64,000 bases of DNA, from contig KV918816.1 of assembly GCA_002049455.2 (NCBI GenBank), positions 1 through 64,000 of the forward strand. The letters are read 5' to 3'. Of the stretch, positions 20,835 through 32,679 are shown piece after piece (position 1 is the first letter of the stretch; every line of letters begins with the position of its first letter). The notes below the pieces were generated by a model, which saw nothing but the letters and a program-made list of their open reading frames with translations, did no database searches and was not told where the DNA came from. Position numbers and translations under genes: made by a program. This DNA comes from Porphyra umbilicalis. Its lineage: Eukaryota > Rhodophyta > Bangiophyceae > Bangiales > Bangiaceae.

Positions 20835-21786
20835 GCCCCCGTTTTATCCGCGTCCTTCCGTGCTGCCCGCCCACTCCGCTCTCATTTTGGGGCCCGGCGC
20901 GCTGTACGGCACGGCAGGAGGGGGGCGACGTTGGTGGTCGACCGCTACCGTCGGCGGTAGGCGTGGGTGCTCACGCGCACCGCGGCCGCTCTTCATTCGT
21001 TGTCGACTTGTCTCTCTTTGCTCGTAGTACCTCTTGCCGTTGATTCCTCTCCTGCCGGGCCGCGCCTCGGGCGTCCCGTGGCTGCCCACCGCTTTGCTGC
21101 TGTCTCTCCACACCTCTCCTGCTGGGGGGGGGGGGGGGGGCGACGTCAACGCTTCGTGCGCTGGCAGCGGCTGCACTTGGGGTGCCTCTCTGGCTTGCGA
21201 TTGCTCCTCTCCCCCATCCACTCACTCTCTCTCGACCCCACCCCTCCTCCCTACCGCTCTCACCACGGCCCCGTCGCGTGCACACACGAGTGAGTTGGGT
21301 CCTGGCCATATCCCCCAGATTGCGACACCTACCTTGGCGAGGGGGGTGTGCCTACCTGCGCTACAGCTCCCGCCAGCTGTGAGTTGCCCCCGTACCGAGC
21401 GGACGGCCAGCACGGCTGTCCGGGGTGTATCCGTGAAGGCGTGTCCCGGGTACGCTCTGTGTGGAGTATCTGCACGGACCGCGGCCGCTCATGCTCTGCT
21501 CGAGCTGCTAGTACGGGGTGTACCGCTCAGTGCGGCTGAGGGGGTGCTGCGGCTGTTGTCGCTGTCGGTGGACTCCCACCCCTCGTTGTCGGGGGAGCCC
21601 GGGTCGTTGAGCAGCTCCGACGTCGGTGACGTCTGGTCGCCTGCCTCGGCATCGGTCGCGCGAGCCGTGTGTTGACGGGCTTGCGCAGGCGGAGCGTGGG
21701 GTGTGCATTGGTAGACGACGCCGATCGCGGGCGCTCCCGTTGCGGCTTGACTGGCGCCGGGCTGGGGAGTGGCGTCCGCTTCGGGT

Positions 21787-23532
21787 ATGGGGAGGAATGA
21801 TCCGGACGGGTTGTCTGCGGACCGGTCGGGCGGCGGCAGCAGCTATGGCGGCGGCGACGAGGAGGAGGTGCAACGCGGTGGCGGGGAGTTTAGCGAAGGG
21901 CGCTCAGGGGGAGACTACACCGACGACTCGGAAGGGGACAGCTACGTAGACGGGCCCGACGATGACGAGGATGATGAGGATGGGAGCTACGACGAGGAGG
22001 ATGATGGTGGTGAGGGCGCCGGCCGCGGCAAGCTGGTGCGGCAAAATTCTTCCTTTGCGCGCTTGTCGGCCGACTCGTGGCTGACCGTCGTCTCGGAGTA
22101 CGAGCAGGACGGACCAAACGAGAACTTGCTTTTCTCCCAGGTGGAGGAGGAGCCTAAGAACGACGGGGCCGCCGACGTGCGCGCAGCAGGTGGCACCGCG
22201 GCTGGGCGGTCCGTCCTCGACTGTGTTGTCGACTTGCTGCGGGGAACCCGCGCGCAAAAGCGCAAGATGCTGCGGCGCTACGGGGAGAGGTGGATCTGGT
22301 TGGGCGATGACCTGCTGTCGCTCAACTGGAAGTCCAAGAAGCGGGGCGTTGACATGGGCCGCCTGAACCTGACCAAAGTGAAGAAGCTCAAGGGCTCGGA
22401 CCGGGAGCTGACGGTCGAGGCCCAGGACGGGCGGCGGCTCGTGTTGACGCTGGCGACGGCGGAGGATGCCAAGATGTGGCTGACCGGCCTCTCGTGCCTA
22501 GTGCCCAAAAAGGCGAAGGTCACCCAGATGGCCAAGGTGCTCAAGGAGCGCGTCAACTACGACCCGTTGAGGGACTCGTGGCGGGGCAAGCCGGTGGCGG
22601 GCCGCAAGCACGTCAACGAGTACATCCTGCTGGGCGGCATTGGGCGGGGCTCCTTTGGCAAGGTCAAGCTCGCGCTGTCTACCCTGGACAAGCGCTTCTA
22701 TGCGGTGAAGATTATCGCCAAGAGCAAGAAGACGGCGGGCGTGTCGGCCATGGCCAACCCCGAGGAGCAGGCGGTTCTGCGCAAGCTCGACCACCCCAAC
22801 GTCGTCAAGCACCGGGACGTGCTGTTTGAACCTGAAGGCGAGCGCTTTGTCGTTGTTGTCGAGTACATGGCCCGCGGGGTGGTCATGGACTCGTCGAAGC
22901 TGGAGGGCGTCAAGCCGCTGTCTGAGGACGGGGTGCGGGAAATCATGCGCGACGTGGTGGCTGGCCTTGAGTACATGCACACGCAGCGCATTGTGCACAT
23001 GGACATCAAGCCCGACAACCTGCTGCGTTGCGGCGACGGGACGGTCAAGCTGTCGGACTTTGGCGAAGCGCGCATGTACGACGTCACGAGCGGGGACGGA
23101 AACAAGTCGTCGGCGCCAGGAACGCCCGCCTTCATTGCGCCCGAGCTATGTATGTCGGACAAGAGCCCAAAGGCGCCGCCTGAGAGCTACGCCGCCGACG
23201 TTTGGTCGCTGGGTGCGTCGCTCTTCTACATGGTCTATGGGCGGGCGCCCTTCCTGGCCAAGAGCGTGTTTGAGATCTACGACTCCATCTGCACCCACAA
23301 GCTCAAGTTCCCCGAGCAGCCCAAGATCTCGCGCAAGCTGAAGGATCTGATCAAGAAGATGCTCACAAAAGAGCCCAAGTCCCGCGCCACCCTCGCCGAG
23401 GTGGGCAAGCACCCCTGGTTTGGCGAGCGGGTTGTGCAAAAGGACGAGATCAAGAAGATCCGCATCACCCCCGCCGACGTGGAAGGTGCCATTGGGCGGG
23501 CGGTGTGGACGTTGCCGCCCGAGAACGAATGA
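21787..23532 (+). CDS. PH-domain protein kinase, CaMKK-like
   Basis: Intact 581-residue Ser/Thr kinase. The first ~140 residues are Gly-, Asp- and Glu-rich and disordered. A PH-like domain at about 143-240 ends with the usual Trp in its last helix (EDAKMWLTGL, W231). The kinase domain (about 279-544) has a G-loop GIGRGSFG (284-291), VAIK-type Lys 308, catalytic HMDIKPDN (404-411), DFG (424-426), APE (451-453), DVWSLG (471-476) and HPWF. The C-lobe (KLKFPEQPKISRKLKDLI, then KEPKSRATLAEV) resembles CaMKK/SAK1, kinases upstream of AMPK/SnRK1. The loop reads HMD instead of HRD, so it is a non-RD kinase, which usually means less dependence on activation-loop phosphorylation. The ATG at 21787 is the first in frame. 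No intron. The PH domain suggests membrane lipid targeting. Confidence 0.93.
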   Translation: MGRNDPDGLSADRSGGGSSYGGGDEEEVQRGGGEFSEGRSGGDYTDDSEGDSYVDGPDDDEDDEDGSYDEEDDGGEGAGRGKLVRQNSSFARLSADSWLTVVSEYEQDGPNENLLFSQVEEEPKNDGAADVRAAGGTAAGRSVLDCVVDLLRGTRAQKRKMLRRYGERWIWLGDDLLSLNWKSKKRGVDMGRLNLTKVKKLKGSDRELTVEAQDGRRLVLTLATAEDAKMWLTGLSCLVPKKAKVTQMAKVLKERVNYDPLRDSWRGKPVAGRKHVNEYILLGGIGRGSFGKVKLALSTLDKRFYAVKIIAKSKKTAGVSAMANPEEQAVLRKLDHPNVVKHRDVLFEPEGERFVVVVEYMARGVVMDSSKLEGVKPLSEDGVREIMRDVVAGLEYMHTQRIVHMDIKPDNLLRCGDGTVKLSDFGEARMYDVTSGDGNKSSAPGTPAFIAPELCMSDKSPKAPPESYAADVWSLGASLFYMVYGRAPFLAKSVFEIYDSICTHKLKFPEQPKISRKLKDLIKKMLTKEPKSRATLAEVGKHPWFGERVVQKDEIKKIRITPADVEGAIGRAVWTLPPENE

Positions 23533-24200
23533 ACACGTTATTTCCTGCCTCTTCTATCGCTCGTCTCCCTCTCTTTCGTTTCGCTTCTATGTTTGGTTTT
23601 TTGGATGTCTCTTGTGTCTGTTTTTTTGTCTCCCCTTGCCGTCGTTCTGACGCAAGGCTCGCGCCGTATGGGGGTGCTGGGCGTCCCCTCGTGTTGTATG
23701 CTACCTTGCGCTTCAATGGCGGCCGTTTTTCCTGCCCTGTTTTTCCGCGGCGGCGGCCGACCTTTCCCTTCCCACCCTGTTGCTTGGCGTGCCGGCACCC
23801 GGCTGGTGACGGCCGCGCCCGCGCGCGCTGCCGCGGCCACCCCGCGTCTTCTGTGGGCGCCCGTCCCCCTCGGCTGCCTCCCCGCGACACGTCCACCCCC
23901 CACGGTCAGTCCAACGCCGTGCCGCCGGCGTGGTGGCCCGTGGACACTGTCGCCCCCGTGGTCGTCTGTCCACCCCCAGTTAAGGGCGGACATTGGGATC
24001 TGAACACGTGTCACCATTACAGTGGACACGTGAACAATTTGTGCCTTTTGCAGACGTCTTGCAACAACGAAGACTAGCGCCTACGAGCCGCCGCCCCCCC
24101 CATCTCTGTGCAGCAGCAGAGTGATTAGGCGGCTTCCACAGGGATATGTCTGTACCCCCCGTGATCTGAGTATGTTTTTTCGCGCCTGGTGACCCCACAG
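23533..24200. other. Downstream flank of kinase gene
   Basis: T-rich stretch just after the stop (23540-23640), then mixed DNA. An AATAAA lies at about 24273. No gene supported. Confidence 0.4.
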
Positions 24201-24202
24201 AC

Positions 24203-24817
24203 ATGGCGTCGTTAGCCTTCTACCTCCTCCACCGCCTTGCTCCCAGTGGTACCTGCACGTTTGTCAAAAAAGCAATAAAAAAGCAACATCAACTTTCCCT
24301 GTTCTTTACTGCATCTGAGAGAGGAACTCGTGGGGTACCACTGGCCCCGCGTGGGTCCCCTGTGCTGACCTCGAATTTTTCGGTATGGTCGCTGGGGCTA
24401 TCTTGTCCTTTTGCATGGTGCATTTGTGTCTGGCTCTTATGTCCGGCTGTCCACAACGACTCCGGTTCGGCCTCTCTACGCACTCTTTTCCCTCAGCAAG
24501 AACGCGCATCTGTGTCTGTGTCGTGTCACCAAGAATGTCTGCGCAATAACGCGGCGGCGGAGGCATCGCTGGCAAGGCGAGACGACGGGCCGTTGAAGAA
24601 CGCTGCCAAGTGCACGTTTCTTATCGCAACGCTTCTGCGCCGGTGCAGTGTAGCGGGCTGGAAGAAGCCCAGTGGGGTGCACAGGGGTGCCTGTAGTGCA
24701 TGCTATCAGCGGAGTCGTTTGAAAGAGGGTCGATGGTTTCGGACATTGTTTTGGTACCTCCTTTGCAATTCGTGTCGACGGAGGCCGGCACAGACGCAAT
24801 GGAGAGTCATTGCGTGA
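24203..24817 (+). CDS. ORF of 204 codons, doubtful
   Basis: ATG-started frame in a region of about 50% GC, where 200 open codons are not expected often by chance. The peptide is rich in Cys, Trp and Arg with no domain, signal or repeat. It may be a decayed gene, a fast-evolving one, or chance. Confidence 0.2.
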   Translation: MASLAFYLLHRLAPSGTCTFVKKAIKKQHQLSLFFTASERGTRGVPLAPRGSPVLTSNFSVWSLGLSCPFAWCICVWLLCPAVHNDSGSASLRTLFPQQERASVSVSCHQECLRNNAAAEASLARRDDGPLKNAAKCTFLIATLLRRCSVAGWKKPSGVHRGACSACYQRSRLKEGRWFRTLFWYLLCNSCRRRPAQTQWRVIA

Positions 24818-25153
24818 GACAGCTCACACAAGAAATGACACGCCTGCAGAAAGTCGATTATTACAGTGCCACGATTGCATACAAGTGACATCTAGCTGAC
24901 ACCCCCACTGCTAGCCAATGGATAGCCGAGAATCCCAATGTCCGCTCTATCAGTGTATTAACTGGGGGTGCCGTGGCGCTCCCCGGGGAGCGCCACGGAG
25001 GAGCAAGAAGATGGCAAAGCGAGAAAAAACGCACAAACTACGCCGTGCAGGTGAGACACGGCCATCACGCATCGGGCATATACCCAGCCAGGACTCCACA
25101 CCCCACAGGTTCTACCGCCACCGTCGCCTGTGTCCGTGTTGCCAGCAGCCGGG

Positions 25154-26098
25154 ATGGCGGCCGCCCCACCCGCTCCGTTCGCGTGGCCCCCCCCCCCCCC
25201 CGCTGCGCACGCCCTCCCCCGCAACGCCCCCACCCTGTTGGCCGACAACGAGCACGGCGGCGGTCGACCGACCGCATGCCCGCCGCGGTCACCGCCCATA
25301 CTCCGTGGCCACCACCCGCGGGCGGCGCACCGGCGCGCCGCCCCATATCCACCCTCTCACCGACGCGCGTCGCACACGCGGCTGACGAACGGGTCGGTCG
25401 GGGACGGCCGCCGGCGACCGACCGTCGCTGTCGGGGCGGGTCTCCACTATCCCCGCCCTCTCTGCCGACGCTGCCGCCGCCACGTCGCACCGCGCAGCGG
25501 ACGCGTCCACCGCCCCTGCGCAGTGCCGACGCCGCGACAGCGTGGGAGCGACACGCCCCCCCCCCCCCCCCGGCGACCCCTGACCGCCCGCGTCGCGCCG
25601 CGCGGACGGTGGCAGCCAAGGGGCCCGCTGCAAGCGTCGCCAGCCGCTGCCCGTGACGCCGCCAACGGCAGACAGCCGACCGGAGGGGGTGTCGACGCGG
25701 CCGACGGGGCCGCCAGCGGCGCCCCCGCGAGCCGCCTGACGGCCTTCAAGGCTATGTTGGTCGGGGGGGGTGGGCGCGCCCGCCGCGCCCGCCTTTGGCG
25801 CGGCGGTTGGCCACCGTCGGCAGCGGCGGGTGCGGGCGCTGGGCCAGCCCCCTCCTGCTGGCGCCCGCCGCCCCGCCCGCCACACGCAGCAGGCGCCACT
25901 GCCACCGCCACGGCCGCCACGCGCAGCAGGTGCACCCGCCACCGCCGCGGCCGCCGCCGCGCTTCGGTTTACGTGCGGGCGCCGCCCGCGGCTGGCGGCA
26001 GCCGCGGACCCCCCCGTCGAGCCACACGTTCCACCCATTTCCCAACACCGATTCCCGCGCGTGTGTGCCTGCGACCGAATCCTATTAATAGCTGCTGA
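25154..26098 (+). CDS. Low-complexity Pro/Ala-rich coding-like region
   Basis: A plus frame from an ATG at 25154 reads PPAPFAWPPPPPAAHALPRN and later DAADGAASGAPASRLTAFKA before a G run at 25760. Between them another frame reads better, with changes at C runs such as 25555. No domain is seen. Possibly a disordered protein with miscounted runs. Confidence 0.22.
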   Translation: MAAAPPAPFAWPPPPPAAHALPRNAPTLLADNEHGGGRPTACPPRSPPILRGHHPRAAHRRAAPYPPSHRRASHTRLTNGSVGDGRRRPTVAVGAGLHYPRPLCRRCRRHVAPRSGRVHRPCAVPTPRQRGSDTPPPPPRRPLTARVAPRGRWQPRGPLQASPAAARDAANGRQPTGGGVDAADGAASGAPASRLTAFKAMLVGGGGRARRARLWRGGWPPSAAAGAGAGPAPSCWRPPPRPPHAAGATATATAATRSRCTRHRRGRRRASVYVRAPPAAGGSRGPPRRATRSTHFPTPIPARVCLRPNPINSC

Positions 26099-26910
26099 CC
26101 AAAAGTGGCGAATCACTGGTCACCCCATCCACCCCCTCGTCAGGCGGCGGGCGGCGGCACCAACGTAGTCGCCGCCGCGTCGCCGCCGCGGCTGCGGCTG
26201 CCGTTCCCCCATTCCCGCGGACGGGCCCGGCCGGTGCGCGCGCCCGCATACACCCCCCCTTTGGCCCCTCGATCTGCGCTCACACTGGCGGGGCGCCAGG
26301 TCGATGGCCCCCGCCGCCGTCCGCAGGTGCGCGCCTGCGCAGGGGGGGGGCGCGGGGGAGCGGCGCCTGACGCTGGCGCCGCCGCCCCGCCTCCCCACCC
26401 CCCCTGCCCAGTGTTGACGCGCGTGGCGGGCCGGCGCGGGGGCGGGTGTGCGCTAGGTGGGCCGCGGCCCCCGCCGCCGTGGCCGCCGCCCGCGGGTGCG
26501 CCACGCGCGTCTCGCCGACGCCGGCGGCGTCGGCGCCGCGTGTGTGAACGCGGCGGCGCGCGCCGGTGCGTCAGCCGCGCCGTCGCGGAAACACGCCGTC
26601 GCCGTGCCGACCGCACCGCCCTCGTCGACCGCAACGCCCTCGCCGTGCGGGCGCCTCCACACGGGCGTGTGCCGTTGCGGGGCGTGCCCCCCCGCGCCCC
26701 TCCCCCGGTTCGGGTGTCGCGCGTCTCAGTGGGCGGCGCGGGTGGCGCCTGCGCCTCCTCGGTCCGCCTGGACAAACCACCCGCCCGGCCGGCGACGGGC
26801 GGGCGCGCCATGCCGGGCACCGCAGGCGGCGTCGCGGTCGCCGCGCGGCCGCCCCCACCCTTTCGCCCGTGGCTCCGCCGCCGCGCCACGTCGACCGTTT
26901 CGGCGGGCAG

Positions 26911-26985
<75 letters not shown>

Positions 26986-26987
26986 GC

Positions 26988-27277
26988 ATGCTGGCACTGG
27001 CGGCGGCGGCGGCGGCGGCGGCGACCGCGGCCCGCGCGTCGGAAGCGGCTGGCGGTGGCCGCGCGGCGGCAGCGCGGGCGCGCGGGGACCCGCCGACGGC
27101 GCCGCCGACGGGGCGGCGGCGGCGGGGGCGGGGGGGGAGGGCGCCCGCGGCCGCCGCCGCGGGCGGGGGGGAGGGGGGGAAAGGGGGGGGGGGACGCCCC
27201 CACCGCCCCGCGTGGCGGCCGCCGGTTTCCGCTCGTGTGGGGCGCGCGCGACGCGTCGGGCGGGGGGCGCGGTGGGG

Positions 27278-27313
<36 letters not shown>

Positions 27314-27971
27314 TGCCCCCGCCGCCTCCGCCCGTGGCGGTGCCAGTGGCGGTGCCGCCGCCGCCGCCGCCGCCGCGGCGGCGGGCGGCCGCCGCACCTC
27401 AGAGGCGGCGGCGGCGGCGCCCGGGCGGCGGCCCGCCCGCGCCCGCGCCCGCGCATCCGCCCGCGCCCGCGGCGACGCGGATGGGTCCTTTGCGTCCCTC
27501 CCGTCGCTGACGCCCCTCCCCGCCGCGGCGGGCGGCGGCGGCGGCGGCGGCGGCGGGGCGCGCGCGGTGCGGCCGCAGGCGGTGGCGGCAACGGCCGCGC
27601 CGTCCCCGTCCCCGCCCCCGCCCCCGCCCCGCCCGCCGTCGCCGTCGCCGTCGCGCGGGCGGCGGCGGCGGCGGACGCGGCGGCCGACGGCGGCGGGTCC
27701 GCCGTCGCCCGCGGGCGGCGCGGCGGCGCCGCCGGCACCAGTGACGGCGCCGCCGCCGCCGCCGCTGCCGCGACGCACGCGGCTCGCCGCGGCCGCGGCG
27801 GCCGTCGGCCCGGCGGTGGCGCCAGCGTCTGCCGCACCCGCACCCGCACCCGCACCCGCCGACGCTGCCGCCGCAGCGCCTGCCGCCAACGTGGCCGTCG
27901 GTGCGCCGCCGCCGCCGGGGGACGGGCAGGACGGCGACCGCGCCGCCGCCGCGGCGGGAACGGCGGCGGCA

Positions 27972-28019
<48 letters not shown>

Positions 28020-28826
28020 GCGGCGCCACCGTCGGCGGCGGCGCGGGCGGGGACCCCCCCCCCCCCGCCCGCCGCCGCCCCCGCCCGTCGGCCGCCTCGT
28101 CGGCGTCGGGCGCGCCGTCGTCCGCCTCGTCGGGCGCGCGCGGCGGGGGCCTCACCCGCCTCGGCGGCTGGTGGGAGGGCGCGGAGCTGTCGGTCGTGTG
28201 GCGGGGGCGGCGCACCCGCGGGGGGGGCGGGGGGGGGCGGCGCGGGGGGGGGGGCGCCCCCCCCCCCCCCCCCGCACGCCCGCCGCCGCCACCCCCGGGG
28301 CGGCCGCCGCACCGCCCGCGGCGGCGGCGGCCGCGCCCCCCCCGTCGCGGCGCGGCGGCGGCGGCCACGGCCACGGCGGGCGCACCGTGTCGCTGCCGAC
28401 GCCCCCCCCGACCCCCCCCCAGTGGCGGGGGGGTCCCCCCCCCCCCCCCGTCCCCGGGGGCGCCCATTCTCCCCCCCCTGCCCCCCGCCCCCTCCGCTGC
28501 GCCTACGGCTTGAACGCCGGGGAGCCGCCGCTCGGCGGGTGGGTCGGCAAACCCGGCCGCCGCCTCCGCGGCCGCCTCCACGCGCGCTACATGCTCCTCG
28601 ACGGGCACACGCTTACGAATGCGCGGCGGGAGGGGGGGGGGGAAACGTGGGCCCTCGACCTCCGCGGCGTGCGCGTGCGCGACGGGCCGGGGGAGCGCAC
28701 GATTACGCTGTCGGCGGGGGGGGGGGGGGGGGGGGGGGGGCGGCCCCCTCGCCACCGTTGGGGGCGGCCAAGGCGAGCGGCGAGCCCGACGGCGATGGCG
28801 ACGGTGGTGGTGGCGGTGGCGGCGGC

Positions 28827-28873
<47 letters not shown>

Positions 28874-30524
28874 CGGTGGGGGCGGCGCCCCGTCCCCGAC
28901 CGGCGCCCTCTCCATGACCTCCTCCGCCGCCTACTCGGCGGCAACGGCGGCGGCGCTCCCCCCCGGGTCGCGGCTGGCCACGCTCGTCCTCCCCACCCCC
29001 GCCGCACACGGGGTGTGGCTCGCCGCCCTCCGCCGCGCCGCGGCGGTCGTGACCGACCACTACGCGTTTGGGAAGCAGGTCGGCGTCGGCGCCTACTCGG
29101 CCGTGTTTTTGGGGCGGGACCTCGGCTCCCCGGCGCTCGTCGCCATCAAGGTGATGGAGCCGGCGGGGCCGGGGGGGGGGGGGGGGGGGGAGGGGGTGGC
29201 GCCGGTGGGGGTGGGGGTGGCGGTGGCGGTGGCGGCGGGGGCGGCGGGGACGCGCCCGCCGGGCGGTCTGAAATGATCCGGCGGGAGCTGGCCATGATCC
29301 GCCGCCTCGCGCACGAGAACATTGTGACGGTGCTCGACGTGTTTGAGGGGGGGCCGGCCGCCGCCACGCACGTCGTCATGGAGTACATGGCGGGGGGGGA
29401 GCTCCTCGACGTCCTCACCGAGCAGGAGCGGCTGAGTGAGCGGAATGCGCGGCACGTCATTCGCGAAGTGCTGCGCGTCGTCGAGTGGCTCCACGCGCGG
29501 GGGATCGTGCACCGGTACGTTGGGGGGGTGTGCGGCGTGGGGGGAGGGGGGGGGGGGGGAAGTTGAGCAGAGGGTGCAGCACGGGGGGGTATTGCGGTGG
29601 CGTGTACTCTGTGTGCGCCGCCGGGTCGCGGCCGCCACCGCGTCGACCGGCACTGACGGTGGTGCGCTCGGCGCTGCCCCGTGGCGCGCGTTTTGACTGC
29701 TGGTTGGGGCGTGCGGCCGCTGCTGCGCAGGGACATCAAGCCCGAAAACATCCTCGTGGACGGCCGCACGTGGCCGCTGCGCGTCAAACTCACGGACTTT
29801 GGGTTGGCCAAGGATGTCGGCGGCGCGTCGGGCGCCGAAGCGTGCATGCACTCGTACTGGTACGTGAGGGGCGGCAGGGGGGCTCGGGGGCGGGCGGCGG
29901 GCGGTCGGTCTGGCGAGGGGCGCCGCGGTCTCTGGCACTCGTCCAGACGGTTGAGCAGCCGCTTTCGTCGGAAAATCTGGACAAAGTGTTCTGGAAGAGG
30001 AAGCGCCGTCCGTGCCTTTGTAGTTGGTTGGCGATCGGCATTGGCGCGGTTACCCACGGGACTTGCTCTGACTGGGTCCCTCTTTTGCTTTGAGGCCCGT
30101 CCTCTCTGGTCCTGCTGCGCTCGGCCTCTGCCCGTCCCCAGCGGCACCGCCTACTACCTCGCGCCCGAGGCGCTCTCCCCCGCAGGCTACGGACCCGCCG
30201 TAGACCTGTGGGCGGTCGGCGTCGTCCTCTACGTCCTCCTGTCGGGCCACTTCCCCTTTTTCGGCGACACGGCGGGGGAGTTTGCGGCGCGCCTCGACGC
30301 CGGCCTGCGCTTCCCGGCCGCCGACTGGGCGGCCGTCTCGGAGGGCGCCCGCTCCCTCATTGCGGCGCTCCTGCGGGCAGACCCAGCAGAGCGGCTGACG
30401 GCGCGGCAGGCCCTCCGCCACCCGTGGTTGTCCCCGCGCCGCCCGGGGGGGGGCGCCGCCACGACGCCGGCGGCGGCAGCGTCGGCGGCGGTCGCCGCTG
30501 CTGGCGCCGCCGCCGGCGGTGGCA

Positions 30525-30559
<35 letters not shown>

Positions 30560-31186
30560 AGCGGCAGCGGCAGCGGCAGCGGCCGCCGCCGCCGGGCGGG
30601 CGTCCACAGCTCCTCCCCGCCGCTGTCGCTCGCCGCCGCCGCGGCGGCGGTGCTCGCCTCCCCCACCGGCGCCGGCAACGGCGGCGGGTGCGGCGGCGGC
30701 GGCGGCGGCGACGGCGCCCCCGCGAGCACGGGCAGCCTCTCGGCGGCCCGCCGGCGGGCGCGGCGGTCGCGGCGGCACGCGCGGGAGGAGGAGGGGGCGC
30801 TGAGTTTGCAGGGCGGCCGCCTGTGCCCGCCGGGCTTGGACGCGGGGCGGACGGTGGCGGGGTTTGGGGTGGCGACGCGGGGGGAGGGGGGGGGGAGGGC
30901 GGCCGTGCCGCCCGTACCGACTGAGGGGGTTGGGGGGGGGGGGGGGGCGGGGGGCGGGCCGTGGCGCGTCACGGGTGTGCGCGTGAGCACGGCCGACGCC
31001 GATACGATAGCCGTTTTCGTGGCTGGCGTTGGGTTGATGCTCGGTGGCTTTGGCTGCAGTGCGCTGGGGGCAACCGGTCGACGTGGGCCTCAGCGGTGGT
31101 CATGTCATGGCACACATGTCCGCGTCGACAGAGGAGGCAAAGGACAGCACCCCTCAGTCACAGCAATTCCATCGATAGATACGTGA
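26988..31186 (+). CDS. PH-domain protein kinase, CAMK-like, two introns
   Basis: Start uncertain: the first ATG in the leading frame is 26988, and coding character may begin earlier. A long Ala/Pro/Gly region leads to a PH domain (GWVGKPGRRLRGRLHARYML, from about 28540) interrupted by a ~60-residue Gly tract and closed by AAHGVWLAALRRA (about 29020). The kinase domain follows: GVGAYSAVFLGR, ALVAIKVME, a Gly insert, MIRRELAMIRRLAHENIV, VMEYMAGGELLDVL, HRDIKPEN, DFG, CGTAYYLAPEA, DLWAVGVVLYVLLSGHFPF and LRHPWL. Catalytic residues are intact. Intron 1 is 29515-29730 (between HR and DIKPEN); intron 2 is 29860-30141 (in the codon of the Cys before GTAYYLAPE). Both begin GTACGT. The frame changes at G runs near 28720 and 29175. 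The C-terminal tail is low complexity and the stop at 31186 is uncertain. Confidence 0.85.
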
Positions 31187-31257
31187 CGCAACACAGGGAG
31201 GTTCCTGTCCAAGAGCAAGAGAGCAAGACGTCGCCAAGCTTGGTAGCAAAGCGCAGC

Positions 31258-31345
31258 GACACCAAACATGCACGCCGTAGTGACATCAAACATGCACGCC
31301 GCCGTGACAGCCAACATGCACGCCGCCGTGGCAGCAAGCACGTAA
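31258..31345. repeat. 24-bp minisatellite
   Basis: About 3.7 units of CAAACATGCACGCCGCCGTG with a variable 4 nt between, just past the end of the kinase frame. It is open on both strands as 8-residue repeats, but no gene is supported. Confidence 0.8.
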
Positions 31346-31349
31346 ACAA

Positions 31350-32070
31350 GCAGCGCCGCGGTCCCCAGTAGTCACCGCATGGGTGTTCCGCCTCATCGCG
31401 CGGCAACGGGTTGGCCGGCACCGTGAGACACGACCAGCACAAAAGCACGGCGCTCATCGCGGCATTGCGCGCAAAGGGAACAAACGAGAAGCAGACACGA
31501 AGCACCACCAACCGTCACGGCGCGAAGACACGGTGATGTCGGCACACCGCGGGTCGCAGGGTAAGACGAAAACAGAAACTTGATTTACGTCTGCACAAGC
31601 AGGACCATGAGGTCGATAAACCGCCGAACAAGGACAAAAGAGACGACAGCTCGGCGCCACCTGCGACACCAGGTCGGCGCCGCCGAGCACCAGGCAGCAC
31701 ACGCATCCCAAAAGGACCACGCGGCCACCTAGTCGCACCACCGCACACACGAGGCCGCGGCACGGTTGCCCCTCCAACCCCAGTACACACACGCTCGACA
31801 GCCACGTCCCACATTCGCCGCCATCTTCCCGCAACAAACGACGCGACGCAACGCCGCCCGATATCCACTCCCCACCGCACCAAGGATCGTCAACCGCCAC
31901 AAAAAAAAAGCCCTCCACCGCACGTCGCCGGTTGCACGCACGCAGCCCTAGCGCCGGGACACGCGCACCCGCAACACCATCGTCGACGCCACACACGCCA
32001 GGGACCGCCGCCGGCGGGCCCGCCCCCGCCCCCCATGCGCCGCCGCCGCCACCACCCACACCACGGCCGC
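31350..32070. other. Downstream flank of ubiquitin-L40
   Basis: A-rich in parts, no supported gene. It would hold the 3' UTR of the minus-strand ubiquitin gene. Confidence 0.4.
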
Positions 32071-32073
32071 TGC

Positions 32074-32613
<540 letters not shown>

Positions 32614-32679
32614 TCAGGGCTGCCGGATGCGCGTGTGCGGGTGTTATCCGTCGTATTATCCGGACAGATTCCCAGAACC

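Noticed and set aside
21034-21675. 213-codon open frame upstream of the CaMKK-like kinase
   Set aside because: It opens with TTG and has no ATG; no domain. Could be 5' UTR or an exon but cannot be supported.
31258-31345. CRISPR-like regular repeat
   Set aside because: Units are contiguous without unique spacers, so it is a minisatellite. No CRISPR array is seen anywhere in the window.
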